Below, piece by piece: positions 10,398 through 22,359 of a stretch of DNA of 64,000 bases; position 1 is the stretch's first letter; every line of letters begins with the position of its first letter. The notes under the pieces were generated by a model. That model was given only the letters and a program-made list of their open reading frames with translations. It did no database searches and had not been told where the DNA came from. The stretch is from assembly GCA_030765065.1 (NCBI GenBank), contig CM060989.1, positions 62,510,001 through 62,574,000 of the forward strand. The letters run 5' to 3'. The translations under genes were made by a program, and so were the position numbers. This stretch comes from Deroplatys truncata (taxonomy: Eukaryota; Arthropoda; Insecta; Mantodea; Mantidae).

Positions 10398-11214
10398 TTC
10401 TCTCCTACGTATAGTAAGTAGGGGAAGTATTGTATTCCACCTAAAATTCCATACCGAAATTTCACCGAAAATACATGTTTTGAGAACCCTTGAATAAAAA
10501 AAAGCATTTTTGAAAACATGTCCGTGTGTCTGTCTGTGTGTCTGTGAACAGCATAACTCAGAAACGAACAGTCGGATAAACACCAAACTTGGTATTTAGG
10601 TTCAGTATCTTCCAGCGATGCGACACGAAGGTTTTCAAGAAAATCTCCCCACCCCAGACTACCCTTTACATTTTAATTTTCCCAAAAACGGCTCTAACGA
10701 TTTTGATTAAAATATATGTTTAAGATATTTTATGACAAATGAATTGTACATCTTGAATTTTCTGGGAATGTCTGCAAAACTATTCTGCATTGTGAACGAC
10801 TTTTGCATAACTGTTAAACCATAAGAGATAGACAAAGTTTTACTACACAAAAAACAGTAGATCGCGTTAAAATACACAATTTATGTCATATACATTTTTT
10901 TTGTTGAGTGAATCATTTTCGAGATATTGCTTGTTATTCCCTTAAATTTTCCAATACTTACACTTTTTCTCAAATGGGAATTCGTTATTCGTTTTTTATG
11001 TCCTGGACATACAAAGAGAATGGAATGCTCCACATAGCAACCAGCTCTTAAAAGATTTGACTATCGCTTAAAGACCAGCATATTCACCGTGCATCTACAA
11101 GAAAATTAGCAATAAGATTAACATCTCGATTAACATGAAGCATATGGAGAATAAGCGTTTGTAGAATTAGTTTGTACAAGAGTAGAGAAAGTTATGTGAG
11201 TGTAACACATCAGA
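10398..11214 (+). mobile_element. HINE-like element, subfamily A, full length
   Basis: Starts TTCTCTCCTACGTATAG (degenerate) and ends AGTAGAGAAAGTTATGTGAG, then TGTAACACATCAGA, followed by a T run. The microsatellite is short (GTGTGTCTGTCTGTGTG). Confidence 0.85.
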
Positions 11215-11481
11215 TTTTTTTATATTTACCACAGATTTCTCTATAACAAACTTCCAAATTTTAAGATCAATTCCTTGATTAGTTCCTGAGAAAAATATTT
11301 GTTCTATTTTTTTAATTGGCTATTGGAAAAAGCTTCTTGTTTATCAGTTTTCAAAATGTCGGAACCAAATTTCAGTTTTGATTTATTTGTCTTACAAACT
11401 TATTATATAATTTACAAATAAAACACAAATTATGTATGAAAATAAATTAAAATTCTAGGCTTCCTGTTATTTAGGCTCTTT

Positions 11482-11608
11482 GCTTTCTCTACACGTACCT
11501 AGTAGGCAGAGAAGGTATTGCATTCCACCGAAAAAATTGAATACCCAGATTTCACCAGAAATACATGTTTTGAGGTCCCTGAATTAAACACAAAGATCTT
11601 TTAGAAAA

Positions 11609-11640
<32 letters not shown>

Positions 11641-12346
11641 CTGTGAAGAACATAACTCAAAAACGAAAAGTTGGACAAATATAAAACTTCGTATTTAAGT
11701 TTAATACCTTCCAAAGATACGACAAGAAAATTTCCAAGAATTTCCCCCCACCCCTAACTACTCTCTACATAGAACTTGTTTCGAAACTTTTAATTTTCTA
11801 AAAAATGGCTTTAAGAATTTTGACCAAAATACCATGCATTAAAGTTATTTGCGAAAAATAAACTGTGTATCTTTAGCAGTCTGGGTATAGCCCTGTGTAG
11901 TCCTCTTTCTTCAGAAGAAACTTTGTATAATCTTGTATAACTTGTAAAGGTTAATTGATAGACAAAAACGTACTACATAAAAAATATAGAGCTCTCTAAA
12001 ACACACAATTTAGATTAAATCGCTTTTTTTATGGCATAAGCCATTTTCCGAGATATCCGTTATTAATGGTTAGAATTACTCAACTTTGCCATTATTTTCA
12101 AGTCCTGTGATTTTCAGATGTTTCTCGCGATTGCATAGAAAAAGTATGGAATTTTATAACATGCAATTCTTAAACATTTGACTAACACTATTCTTTTTGT
12201 ATCTATAATGAAATGTGTAATGTAGCTATTTCTACAAAGGTTTACATCGAGTATAATGAAGTAGATAGAAAAATAAGCTTTCGTAAGAATAGTTTGCATA
12301 CACGCTCATAAACGAAGAGAAAGTTATGTGAATGTAACGCATCAGA
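11482..12346 (+). mobile_element. HINE-like element, subfamily B, full length
   Basis: GCTTTCTCTACACGTACC at the 5' end, (GT)n at 11611-11641, and AGAGAAAGTTATGTGAATGT then AACGCATCAGA at the 3' end. The next 300 bases (12347-12651) show nothing I can name. Confidence 0.8.
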
Positions 12347-12942
12347 TTTTCAATCAGTAAAATGATTGGTTGCGTTCACACCTTTTGCTTTGAACAGCTT
12401 TTATTGTGAAACACATTTTATAGTGTAAATGACACATTTAGGATGGTCAAGACAACTTCTAAGTAATGTTGTAAATGTACTTTGGTGTTAAAACACTGTT
12501 GGTTATTTAAAACCATAATAATTTCAGATAAATTTTAATCAAAATACAGTATAATTAGGTAAAATAATTCGACCTTCCTTAATAAACAATCTTATTGCAT
12601 AAAAGTATATTACTGAATTGAGAAGACATTCATATGCATCTTTAAAAAAATTCTGATGTGATACATTCACATGACTTTCTCTACATTCTATCGTTTATTA
12701 TTGCGTATACAAATTATTCTTATTCAAGCATATTTTTCTATCCAGTGCATTTTAATCCAAATAGACCTTTGCAGAAATACCTACATTACACATTTTGTTA
12801 TGGATACAAAGGAAACAGTGATAGTCAAATGTTGAAGAACAGGGCGCTATATGCTGGCCTTAAAATTCCATACTATTTCCAAGCAATCGCGAGAAACAAC
12901 TGAATATTGAAAGTACCTTAAGAGAATGACAAGAAATGAACT

Positions 12943-13516
12943 GGGCCCCGTAGCTCAGTCGATAGTGCACCTAGCTATTGTGCTAGGAGTCGTCTAGTGG
13001 TTACCATGCTAGCCTCTAGTTCCCGAGGTCGCGGATTCAAATCCGGCGGAGGGCGATGGATTTTTACGGGCGTGAAAATTCTTAGCAGGGCTTCCTTCGG
13101 AAAGGAAGTAAAGCTGGTGGTCGTAGATTTACGGCACGTTAAAGAATCTCAAGTTTGATAAAGAGATCTCTGAGCAAAATTACCGGTCTTACAAGCCCAA
13201 TACGGGATGGGACGCTAAGGACCACAGCAGTTAAAGAGCGTCCATAAATAAAACTCAGTTTCATTTAATTTTGTTCTGCTAGGGGTCCCAGGTTCGAATC
13301 CGGCTGGGTGGTGGGAATTTTTATCCAGCCAAGATTATTCCTTATGCTCCCCAGAGTCTGGAAGTAGGAGTGTAAATGTGTGTACGATCTAAGAAGTAAA
13401 AGCCAAATTCCAAGAAACGCAACCACAAGAGTTATACGAGTTAACACCATTGCCAATAGGCAGTAAGTTCCAAAGAAAAGGCCACCGATAAAACTAAGTA
13501 GTAAAAGACGGGGTAT
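12943..13516 (+). mobile_element. tRNA-derived SINE2, carrying an inserted SINE1
   Basis: The tRNA-like head has an A box (GTAGCTCAGTCGATAGTGC) and, beyond the inserted SINE1, a B box (AGGTTCGAATCC). A body with TGGGTGGTGGGAATTTTTAT and a TGTAAATGTGTG-like stretch follows. Flanking duplication: AAATGAACT (12934-12942) versus AAATGGAACT (13517-13526). Related copies are at 22186-22355 and probably 33925-34150. Confidence 0.75.
12989..13272 (+). mobile_element. tRNA-derived SINE1 inserted in SINE2
   Basis: Head GTCGTCTAGTGGTTACC with a B-box-like GCGGATTCAAATCC. The body has TTCCTTCGGAAAGGAAGTAA and TTTACGGCACGTTAAAGAA, and the tail ATAAATAAAACTCAGTTT. Flanks TGCTAGGAG and TGCTAGGGG suggest a short target duplication inside SINE2. 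Other copies are at 35785, 60500 and 63775. Confidence 0.75.
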
Positions 13517-14378
13517 AAATGGAACTAAAAACAAATTCGAACCATTAATAACGGATATCTCAGTAACGGTTTATGCCACAAAAATATTTTAAATCAATTG
13601 TTTGTTTTAAAGAGTACTAAACTGCTTGTGTAGTAGTTTTCGTCTATCCCTTAACGTTTACCAGTTATACAAGATTATACAAAATTTCTTCCGAATGAAG
13701 AGGATTTCATAGGTTATTCCCCGAAAATTAAATATATACATGTTATTTCTAATGTAATTATCTTTCATATATTATTTTAATAAAATTCGTCACAGCCATT
13801 TTTAGAAAATCAAAAATATCGAAAAATCTTCCCTGTAAAGGGTAGTTTGGGATGGGGGATTTTGTGTGTCGCATCTTTGGAAGATATTAGTCCTAAATAC
13901 CAAGTTTGACATTTATCCGACTTCTCGTTTTCGAGTTATTGTGTTCACAGACACAAAGGGATGTTTCCAAAAATGCTTTATTTGGCTTCAGCGGGCCTCA
14001 AGACATGTATTTTCAGTGAAATCTCGGTATCGAATTTTTTGGGTGGAATACAATACTTCCCCTACTTACTATACGTAGTAGAAAAATCTTAAATAGGGCC
14101 TGAGGTAAAAAGAGTTGGACGTAGAGCAAGGTATGTTTTCACAGTAGCTTCACTGGGTTTGACTTAGACACTTGAGCTCATTGTACACGATCAAATTTTT
14201 GTCAAATTCAACACTTTACAAGACTTTCCAAGAGTTGTCACAACTTTACAACTTTTCTTGTCAAATTGCTTCCAATACGTTTAAAGTCTTTGAAAGTCTT
14301 GAAAGCAAATAAGGACATGCTCTAAACGGTCAAAGATTTGACAATGATTTTATGGCTTTGGCCAATGAAATGCAAGTA

Positions 14379-15259
14379 CGAGGGCTGATCAACAAAGACT
14401 GAGACTGATGTTTTTTCACAGATGTTTATTACTCCAATTCAATGTTTACATGATATTTTTCAAAGTAGTCCCCTCCTACTTCAATGCACTTTTTATAGCG
14501 TCTCTAACAGTCCTTGAACGCGTGCTGCAGACCATTCTTTGTCAGACCTTGAGAATCGCCTCACTTTTCTTGAGCACTGCTTCAGAGTTCTCAAATCGAA
14601 TACCCCTAAGCTTTGCCTTTAGTGATGGGAATAAAAAAAGTCGCAGGGTGCAAGATCGGGGCTATAAGGTGGATGTGATACACAGGTAATGTTGAATTGA
14701 GCCAGAAACTGCATGACTTGATATGCGACGTGAGGCCGTGTATTGTCATGATGAAGTCGCCACCCAGTCCGAGAAAGCTCTGGTCGTTTCTTTGCAATGT
14801 GCTTCCTGAGTGTAGCCAATATTCACGTGTAGTATGCTGCTGTAGCAGCAGTGTGAGGGGGAACTGCATACTGGTAAATCATTCCATTACAGTAAAAAAA
14901 AATGCGATCACCATCACTTTCCCTGCAGATGGAACAACTTTTGCCTTTTGGTGTTGGAGAACCTGGCGATTTCCACACTGTGCTGGCTTGTTTTCCTTCA
15001 GATTCATAGTGATGCAGCCTTGACTCATCATCGGTGATAATCGATTTAAAAAATGCATCACCTCCATTGTCTGGTATGCGAAATGCACGTAGGGTCTACA
15101 AAATAGAGCATTACTACCAACCTACCAATACGAGAGTGCTGCCACCTACCAACATTATACATAAAAATCCGCTCTTTTCAAATATTTATTATACAGATAC
15201 GAAACTATCACGGAAGCTACAGGAAAAAATCAGTTACAGTCTTTGTTGATCATCCCTCG
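14379..15259 (-). mobile_element. mariner-type transposon, internally deleted
   Basis: Inverted ends CGAGGGCTGATCAACAAAGA and CGAGGGATGATCAACAAAGA (the latter on minus). Both ends are flanked by TA (14377-14378, 15260-15261), the mariner target duplication. The 881-bp length is short of the usual 1.3 kb. The deficit is at the transposase N terminus. Confidence 0.9.
14420..15090 (-). pseudogene. mariner transposase remnant (DD34D type)
   Basis: Three frames together cover the catalytic domain on the minus strand: ITDDESRLHHYES near 15030, PSAGKVM near 14930, LHHDNTRPHVAYQ near 14735 with the second catalytic Asp, and HPPYSPDLAPCDFF near 14640 with the third. The C terminus (about 14600-14420) survives with stops. 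The N-terminal helix-turn-helix region is absent before the right terminus. At least two frameshifts make it non-functional. Confidence 0.85.
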
Positions 15260-15835
15260 TATTTACAGTGCGTCGCGAAATGTGCAACATGGCAGAAAGC
15301 GAAAAGTAAACCAAAATGGTTACCGGGCCAAGGTATGTCGCATGATTAGGTTATACATAAGCTGGCCACGTCCGTATGTCAAGGGCTCCGTGGATTACCA
15401 CAAGATGAAACAGATGACGTTTGCAGAAATAATTGCCAGGAAGATTCCCGAACTAAGTATACATTAATGCAATGTTATAAAGTGTGGTTAACATATCAGT
15501 TGGTGTTATTTCCATTGTATTCTATAATCAGAAAGTGATTTCATTGGATATAACATGTGAAAGTGCTACATAATATTAGCAAGGAACAATATTTCATTGC
15601 AAATTGTTATACCGTGACGCAAATAGTAAATTGCTTTGCGCATGACAAATTATTAATGTGTTCTGAAGGATTTCAGTTTGACAAAGAGAACTTGTAAACA
15701 CACATTTATGGCATTATCAAATCTTGCCAGGTTTTTCAAGTCTTGTCCAATCTTTTCACATATTGAAACATATTTGACAACTTTTCTTGTAAACTCTTGA
15801 ATTGAAAAGAAAGTTTGATCGTGTGCAAGGGGCTT

Positions 15836-16379
15836 AACACTCTGTTCATCCTGATTGATATATATAGAAATCAATCCTATACAAAATGCATGCACTACAA
15901 GCTAAGTTAACCCTTACACACATGAAAGCAGTTAGTCTAAAATCCAACAGAACTAATGATAACCGGAATTTGCCTTGGTAAGATGTGTGTCGGTGGCCTT
16001 AGGCGGTTTCCTTTGAGACATCCCTTAATGGTGAGCAGTCAGGTGGGCAGGCAAAGTGTGGACCGCGTCCCTTTGTGGCCCGCCGCAGCGTGACGAAATG
16101 TCTGTACGGGTGAGGGGTAATGCAACCCCTACTAAGAACGTGTAGGGGTTAATTGCCCTCAGGCGGAAGTGGGAAGAATGCTGTGTATATGTCGAGGCGC
16201 TAGGGGGCTGATTTCAGAGCATATATCTACCGTGTAAATTCAGTCCGTATACAGTATTATGCTGGTATCGTTTCCTTAATGGGGAACCATACCTACTAAC
16301 ATTCATTAAAACAGTTAAGTATTTATCAGTCATCTTTTTAATTCCCAAAACTCGTCGCTTAAAATGATAAGTCAAAGAA
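15836..16379. other. Unassigned, with a GC-richer patch
   Basis: 16000-16210 is markedly GC-richer than its surroundings (GCCCGCCGCAGCGTGACG) and has a repeated GTAGGGGTTA/CCCCTAC pair, but no open frame of note. I do not recognise it. It could be a piece of another mobile element. Confidence 0.3.
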
Positions 16380-17186
16380 TCTGATGTGTTACACTCACAA
16401 GGCTTTCTCTACTCTTATAAAAACTATTTTACAAAGACTTATTCTCCGTCTACTTCATTTTAATCTTATTGCTAATTTTCTTGTAGGTGCAAGCGGAATT
16501 GGTAGGCTTTAAGCGGTAGTCAAATGTTTTAAGAGCTGGTTGCTATGTGGAGCATTCCATTCTCTTTGCATGTCCAGGACATAAAAAATGAATAACGAAT
16601 GCCCATTTGAGAAAAAGTATAAGTATTGAAAAATTCAAACAAATAACAAGCAATATCTCGAAAATGATTCACTGAACATAAAAAACGTAGATTACATAAA
16701 TCATGTGTTTTAACGAGTTCTGCAATTTTAGTTTAGAAAAATTTTCTCTCTCTCTCTCTTACGATTTACCAGTTATGCAAAAGCCATTCAGAAAGAAGAT
16801 GACTTTTGGGAACATTCCCAGGAAATTCAAGATATACATTTTATTTTCCATGAAAATATCAAAAATACATGATATTTTAATCAAAATCGTTAGGGTCATT
16901 TTTTAGAAAATTTAAATCTTCGAAAATGACTGAAGTGGGGGATTTTCTTGAAAATCTTCGTGTCGCATTTCTGAAAGATACTGAATCTAAATTGGTACCA
17001 ACTTTGGTATTTATCCGACCTTTCGTTTTTGAGTTATGCTGTTCACAGACACGCATACGTTTTCTAAAAGTGCTCTGTTGTTTAGATTCAGGGCCTCAAA
17101 ACGTTTATTTCCGGTGAAATCTTGGTATCGATTTTCTTGGTGGAATGCAATACTTCATCTACTTACAATACGTAGTAAGAGAAAGT
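16380..17186 (-). mobile_element. HINE-like element, subfamily A, full length
   Basis: From TCTGATGTGTTACACTCACA to ACGTAGTAAGAGAAAGT. The (CA)n is nearly lost (GACACGCATACG). Its 5' end abuts AAAAAACGAATAGCAATTT, the same internal site used in other nested copies. Confidence 0.85.
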
Positions 17187-17845
17187 TAAAAAACGAATAG
17201 CAATTTGCAGTTGAAAAATACATAAGCATTTGAAAATTCAAACTAATAATAAAGAATATCTCTATAAAGATTAACACAACAAAAAATTGTATCTGGCATA
17301 AACCGTATGCTTTAACGCGATCAACATTTTTGTGTCGTAGGATTTTGTCTATCTCTTACTGTTTGTCAATTATACATAATTCATCCCAAAGTGAAAAGGA
17401 CTTCACAGGCTACTTCCCTGTAAAATTCAAGATATACATTTTACTTTAATGGCAATAGCCAATAGCCAATAGCCTGTGGTATTTTAATCAAAATCGTTAA
17501 AATCATTTTTGAGCAATTTTCTTCAAAATCTTCCTGTCTCATCCTTGGAAGGTCTTGAACTTATATTCCAAGTTTCGAATTTAAACGCCTTCTGAGTTAT
17601 ATCCACATCACACGCGCGCGCCTTCCTCTAAAAATACCTTTTTGTTTTAAAGGGGATTCAGAACATATATCTCCGGTTGAAATCTCAAATGTTTGTATGG
17701 AATACAATACTTTCTCTACTTACTGTAAGTACGTAGAGGAGAAAGTAAAATGCTTTTGGGAGAGGGTGAATTGGTGCATTTCCGGTGAAATTTCGGTATC
17801 GAATTTTTGGGTAGAATGCAACACCACCTCTACTTAGTATAGGCA
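17187..17845 (-). mobile_element. Two HINE-like 5' fragments in tandem
   Basis: 17187-17745 is an old copy starting at the CGAATAGCAATTTGCAG site and ending AGAGGAGAAAGT, with a CACACGCGCGCG tract at 17610. 17748-17845 is a further scrap (TTTCGGTATCGAATTTTTGG). Both have minus sense. Confidence 0.7.
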
Positions 17846-18048
17846 AATATGTTATAATTTTCTCTGTGTTAATTTGTCCACTGGAGTTTTTTTAAATAGA
17901 GATTAATACTTTCTGGAGGCACTTGTCAGTCTTTAGCAGAGTAGCGGTAAAAATAAATAGATAAATAAACAAGGTATAATTTAAACATTGCGTCTGGACT
18001 GATCTCTAATCCAATATTAATACCTAATTTTGGTTATTTATCCTTTTT

Positions 18049-18938
18049 ACTTTCTCTACTACGTATAGTAAGTAGGTAAAGTATTGAATTCCACCCAAAA
18101 ATTCGATACCGAGGTTTCACCGGAAATCCATGTTTTGAGACCCCCTGAATCCAAAAAAGCGCATTTTTGGAAACATGTCCATGTGTGTGTGTGTCTGTGA
18201 GCAGCATAACTCAGAAACGAACAGTCGGATAAACACCAAACTTGGTATTTAGGTTCCGTATCTTCCAACGATGCGACACGAAGGTTTTCGAGAAAATCCC
18301 CCCACCCCAGATTACCCATTACATGGAATATTTTTTGAAGATTTTAATTTTCTCAAAAATGGCTCTAACGATTCTGATTAAAATATCATATGTTTAAGAT
18401 ATTTGTATCACAAATAAAATTTATATCTTGAATTTTCTGGGATTGTCTCCAAAAGTATTCTTTATTGTGAACGACTTTTCCATAACTGGTAAACCATAAG
18501 AGATTGACAAAATTTTACTACAAAAAATGTAGATCGCGTTAAAATACACAACTTATGTCATATACATTTTTTTTTGTTGAGTGAACCATATTCGAGATAT
18601 TGCTTGTTATTCCCTTAAATTTTTCAATACTTATTTTCTCAAATGGGAATTCGTTATTCATTTTTTGTTTTGGATATGCAAAGGGTATTAATCTGTGGGA
18701 AAGGGAATGGTGCTGCACCTAGCAACCAGTTATTAAGAGATATGTATGTGCTTAAAGGCTACTGTATTTCCAAATTGCCCTTGTAAATATATTATCCCCT
18801 TACATCTACAAGAAAATTAGCAATAAGATAGACTCTGCAAATGTTTATCTCGATTAACATGAAGTAGAGGGAGAATAAGCGTTTGTAAAAATAGTTTGTA
18901 CAAGAGTAGAGAAAGTCATGTGAGTGTAGCACATCAGA
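18049..18938 (+). mobile_element. HINE-like element, subfamily A, full length
   Basis: One of the cleanest copies: ACTTTCTCTACTACGTATAG at the 5' end, (TG)n at 18181-18195, and AGTAGAGAAAGTCATGTGAG then TGTAGCACATCAGA at the 3' end. The flanks are TATCCTTTTT on the left and TTTTTTCAGTTGC on the right, showing no duplication beyond T. Confidence 0.9.
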
Positions 18939-19189
18939 TTTTTTCAGTTGCATTTATACCCCGCCTTCAACTGCATTGTTCTTATCGGCGGTATTTTCCC
19001 TTGGAGCTTATTGCCTAAGGCAGGAGTCTCCAAATTATTAGACGACGAGGGGCACATATCAAGTTTTGAATCTCAGTGGGGGCCAGACAACACATTTTCT
19101 CAGAAATTAAGGAAGAAAGTTATAACTAAATTAATTGTTGTTTAGCACAAACACGTATTCATAGAAAACCTCAGGTATACTATATTACT

Positions 19190-21730
19190 CTGTAGTACAC
19201 TTAGTGAGAGGAATGAAATTTGTCTTTTGATTCCAAAACTTTCTCAAACTGTGGCTCTAACTTAGTCTGTTGCATGAGTAAAATATCTCTAAATGTTCGA
19301 CACTCAGGCTACTTCAGTATTTGGATTTTGTACATTTCAGCAAAGAAAATGTTTTTTTCACACCTGTAGGTAGTGCCAATAAGAGATAACAAACTTTGTA
19401 CAAAGTCTTTGATTTTGGGGTAGTTTTCTTCTGGAAGAAACTCGTAAAATTGAACAAGGTTTCCTTCTTTAAACTTGTCCAGCATGATGTCATCAGCTTG
19501 CAGATCAATGATTTACATTTGCAGTGCTGCCTGAACTTCTTCCACTTCACAAGAAAAGGGGTTCTGGAAAACTTTGATCTCCTTGGAATGAGCAGCTAAA
19601 TCTGAGAACCTGAAAGAAAACTCTTTCTTCACTTCACCAAGAAATTGCATAGCAAACAAGAGTGGAAAACTTGAACCATGTTCACCCTTCAACGACTGGC
19701 AATTGGCGAAGTATGAGAAAATTTTCTGTCTGACGTGTTCAAAATGTATCAGCTTGTCTGAAGGTTTTAACATGTGTGTAAAGGTCACTGGTAATATTGT
19801 CCTCCCCTTGAAGTTTATTATTCAGTTCATCCAAATGGAGAACACCATCAGCCAAGAAAACTAGTTTCCATAGGCACTCTTTGTCCGACAGTACTTCCAA
19901 AGGATTTTTTTCTCATTCAGAAATATTTTAAACTCTGTTCTAAAAAGTAGGAAGCTTGGCAAAATTTTACCACAGGTTAACCACCTTACTGTCCTGTGAT
20001 TTGGGAGTTCACTTGACGAAGATACTACCTCTTGTAAGAAAGACTTGAATTGACGGTATTTGAGTACATGACATCGAATTAAATTAACAGAAATCACAGA
20101 CTTCATCACACAGGTCATATCCATTGACTTCGCCCAAAGTGCTTCCTGAGTAAAAGGCAGTGCAGTGTCAAGTGTTTCTTAACACCACTGACTTCACATT
20201 CTGAGCTTAGTCTTCCAACGAAACCTGCATATTTGCGACACATATTTCTCCCCATCTGTTATAACACATTTCAGCCAAGAAAGATTGAAGTGGTATATAT
20301 TTGTTAGTTGGAAGATGCTTCATGTTTATCTGCACAACGTATGGGAGCCAAATTGTCGCGGTATCTTCCGTGTTATCTATTGCTGGGTGCCTGTTATTGT
20401 ATTAATAGTTTGAATTTTGGTTTCATTGTGCTCCGGCTAGCTATTATTATTATTCAGTCGAGCAAATCTCTTAAACAGAGTGTGTAAACGGAAAGGAGCT
20501 GTTACTAAAAGATAACACTTATAAAAGGATTTGTTTTTACACTTTTATTGCCGTCACTTTTAATTAATTTCACATATTGACTCATGATACACGCCAGACT
20601 GAAACTGTTATATTTTCTAATATCACTATAATCACTTATTTACTGCACGTTATTAATTCGCGTATTTCACATTTATAACTAACTTTACAACGCGAGAGAT
20701 TTTGTAGAATTGCGCGACGTATAACGCGTGAACGATTCTCTTAAACTGTGCGACGTATAACCTTTTTATGATTCTGTTGGACTGAGCGACGTTTACCTCG
20801 TGAATTATTCTGTCAAACTGCGCGTTACCCGTCTCTGGCACGGAATTTATACTCCCTCATCCCGCTATGCCTAAACATTATAACAGAGCTGCTATTGGTT
20901 AATAAAACGCGCCAACATTAGCGTCTAATTTTTTATCCAATCAAAATTACGAACACATATGCTCTAGGGAAAATATTCCCTCCATTTCTACAGAAAAGCG
21001 CGCGCTACTCTGACGTCATTTGTTTGTCTCTTCTAATTGATAAACAACTCACCCCCTCGCTCATTGTTGCCCGCTCCTATTGTCAGTTTCAGTGAGGCCG
21101 TGTAAACTTATTTCCTAACAATGCTTATAATTAACAAACATCTCAAATAATTGTCATACAATAATGTTAATTTATACTACAATCACTCTGGCATTTACAG
21201 TGTTGTTATATAAAATACTGCGTCAAGATGAAGGTTGTACTTTTCAGCTAAAATTAACTGTACCCCTTGAAAGATATCCTCACCAGTTGTACCATACAAG
21301 GAAGTCATACCTGCTAGTTCTTCAATAACTTCGAGGTCTGTGTTAATACCTCTAAAAAACAACAAGGCTTGAGCAGTATCATAGATGTCTGTAGGTTCAT
21401 CCAGGGCTATTGACTACCAAGCAAGCTTAGAGACCTTTTCTTGTAATTTATTCGATAATTTACAAGCAATATCTTCAAAGCTCCACTGTATTTGTTGAAA
21501 GAGTAACTGTTTTACATTGTTGGGTTTTATTAATAAACAGTTCTTCAGCTGCAAATAAAATGCACTTATTTATGTAACTACGTCAGTGAATGGCTTGCCT
21601 TGTTTGGCGATTTCAATGGCAATTCGTAATCTTACTTTCGTAATGCTTTCACTTTCCTGAACACGTTTCCTATAAATGTTTTGTTGAAAACAAAGTCCAC
21701 GTTTCAGTGTTTCGAGTTTATGTTCACCAG
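19190..21730 (-). pseudogene. hAT transposase, GTF2IRD2/ZBED-like, broken
   Basis: On the minus strand, 21730-21230 gives KLETLKRGLCFQQNIYRKR, ALDEPTDIYDTAQALLFFRG and MTSLYGTTGEDIFQGVQLIL. This is the middle of the transposase lineage that also produced the C-terminal half of vertebrate GTF2IRD2. After the LTR, 20286-19190 continues with WLKCVITDGE, YRQFKSFLQE, a PNHRTVRWLTCGKIL block and, near 19350, FSLLKCTKSKY from the hAT C-terminal dimerisation region. Internal stops and frameshifts occur, and the N-terminal BED finger was not found. The protein would have cut and joined the CAGRGGTC ends. Confidence 0.9.
20287..21225 (-). mobile_element. Solo LTR inside the hAT element (LTR2)
   Basis: Same family as LTR1, reversed. 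On + it runs from TGAAGTGGTATATATTTG to GATAC-free terminus …ACTGCGTCA, flanked by AGAT at 20283-20286 and 21226-21229. Removing it and one AGAT restores the transposase frame between YNLH and LSWLKC. It has four 36-bp units (20683-20826) and the CCAAT/TATA pair (TTTATACTCCC near 20850). It is younger than the hAT insertion. Confidence 0.9.
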
Positions 21731-22185
21731 TCAGAAATCACCGTCAGCTGCAGGCAGAGCGCTCCTGGTGTCGTCTCTGTTATTTACGAACAAGTGAAGG
21801 CGAATTTGACTTACTTTGAACGGGTGCAGTGCTCCTAGTGGCCTCTCTCAGAGTGAAACGAGCGGGAAAATGCGCGCGCTACTTAAAAGGCGCTTTATAA
21901 ATTGTGTACAGTGTATTGCACAGTATTTTATAACATATTGTGCAAAATGCACTCAAATGTCAATAATGGAAATTCTACCTACACAAACATTAAACTGCAC
22001 ATTCCTTTGTACATTAAAGTGTACAAAAAAACATCATCTAAAGTGCCCTTAAAAAAGCTTTCACTCAAGCTCGGGCCGGATTAAGTACCTTCGCGGGCCG
22101 TATTTTGGAGACCTCTGGCCTAAGGCAATGGTATTAACTCGTAATCGCTTGTCGTTGGGTTTCTTGCACTTTGGTTTTTAATCAT

Positions 22186-22355
22186 TAGATCACACACACA
22201 CACACACATATTCAGACTCTCATTCATACTTCCAGAATCTGGAGAGAATAGGGAATAATGCTGGCTAGAGAAAAATTCCCACCCCCAGCTGGGAATCGAA
22301 CCTAAGACCCCTCGCACAGCAGGTAGGTGCTCTACCGACTGAGCTACGGGGCTAG
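22186..22355 (-). mobile_element. tRNA-derived SINE2
   Basis: On minus: A box GTAGCTCAGTCGGTAGAGC, B box AGGTTCGATTCCCAGCTG, body GGTGGGAATTTTTCTCTAGC, and a (TG)n tail at 22200-22186. The tRNA-like head is well kept, but the body shows this is a SINE and not a tRNA gene. Confidence 0.8.
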
Positions 22356-22359
22356 CCGG

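Larger units (their letters stand above)
12652..14088 (-). mobile_element. HINE-like element, subfamily B, split by SINEs
   Basis: Its 3' third (12652-12942, from TCTGATGTGATACATTCACA) and 5' two-thirds (13527-14088, ending CGTAGTAGAAAAATC) are separated by a SINE pair. The host rejoins once the SINEs and one copy of the duplicated site are removed. The usual microsatellite is reduced to ACAGACAC. Confidence 0.8.
14174..15835. mobile_element. DNA element with long inverted ends, split by a mariner
   Basis: The ends are an imperfect inverted repeat of roughly 120-150 bp. The left end begins GAGCTCATTGTACACGATCA; the right end on the opposite strand begins AAGCCCCTTGCACACGATCA. Both arms share TTTACAA-CTTTTCTTGTCAAA and AAAGTCTTGAAA-type words. 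Without the mariner it would be about 780 bp. No transposase was recognised, so the superfamily is open (Harbinger-like is only a guess). Confidence 0.6.
19021..22117 (-). mobile_element. hAT transposon with intact ends, split by a solo LTR
   Basis: Ends CAGGAGTCTCCAAATTATTA and, on the opposite strand, CAGAGGTCTCCAAAATACGG. Both are flanked by a perfect 8-bp duplication GCCTAAGG (19013-19020 and 22118-22125), diagnostic for hAT. Span 3097 bp, or about 2.15 kb without the LTR at 20287-21225. The ends look mobilisable, but the gene is broken. Confidence 0.95.

Noticed and set aside
12943..12990. tRNA gene at GTAGCTCAGTCGATAG
   Set aside because: Interrupted by SINE1 and part of SINE2.
22290..22355. 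tRNA gene on minus
   Set aside because: A and B boxes are good, but the sequence continues into a SINE2 body shared with 12943-13516, and a clean cloverleaf was not established.
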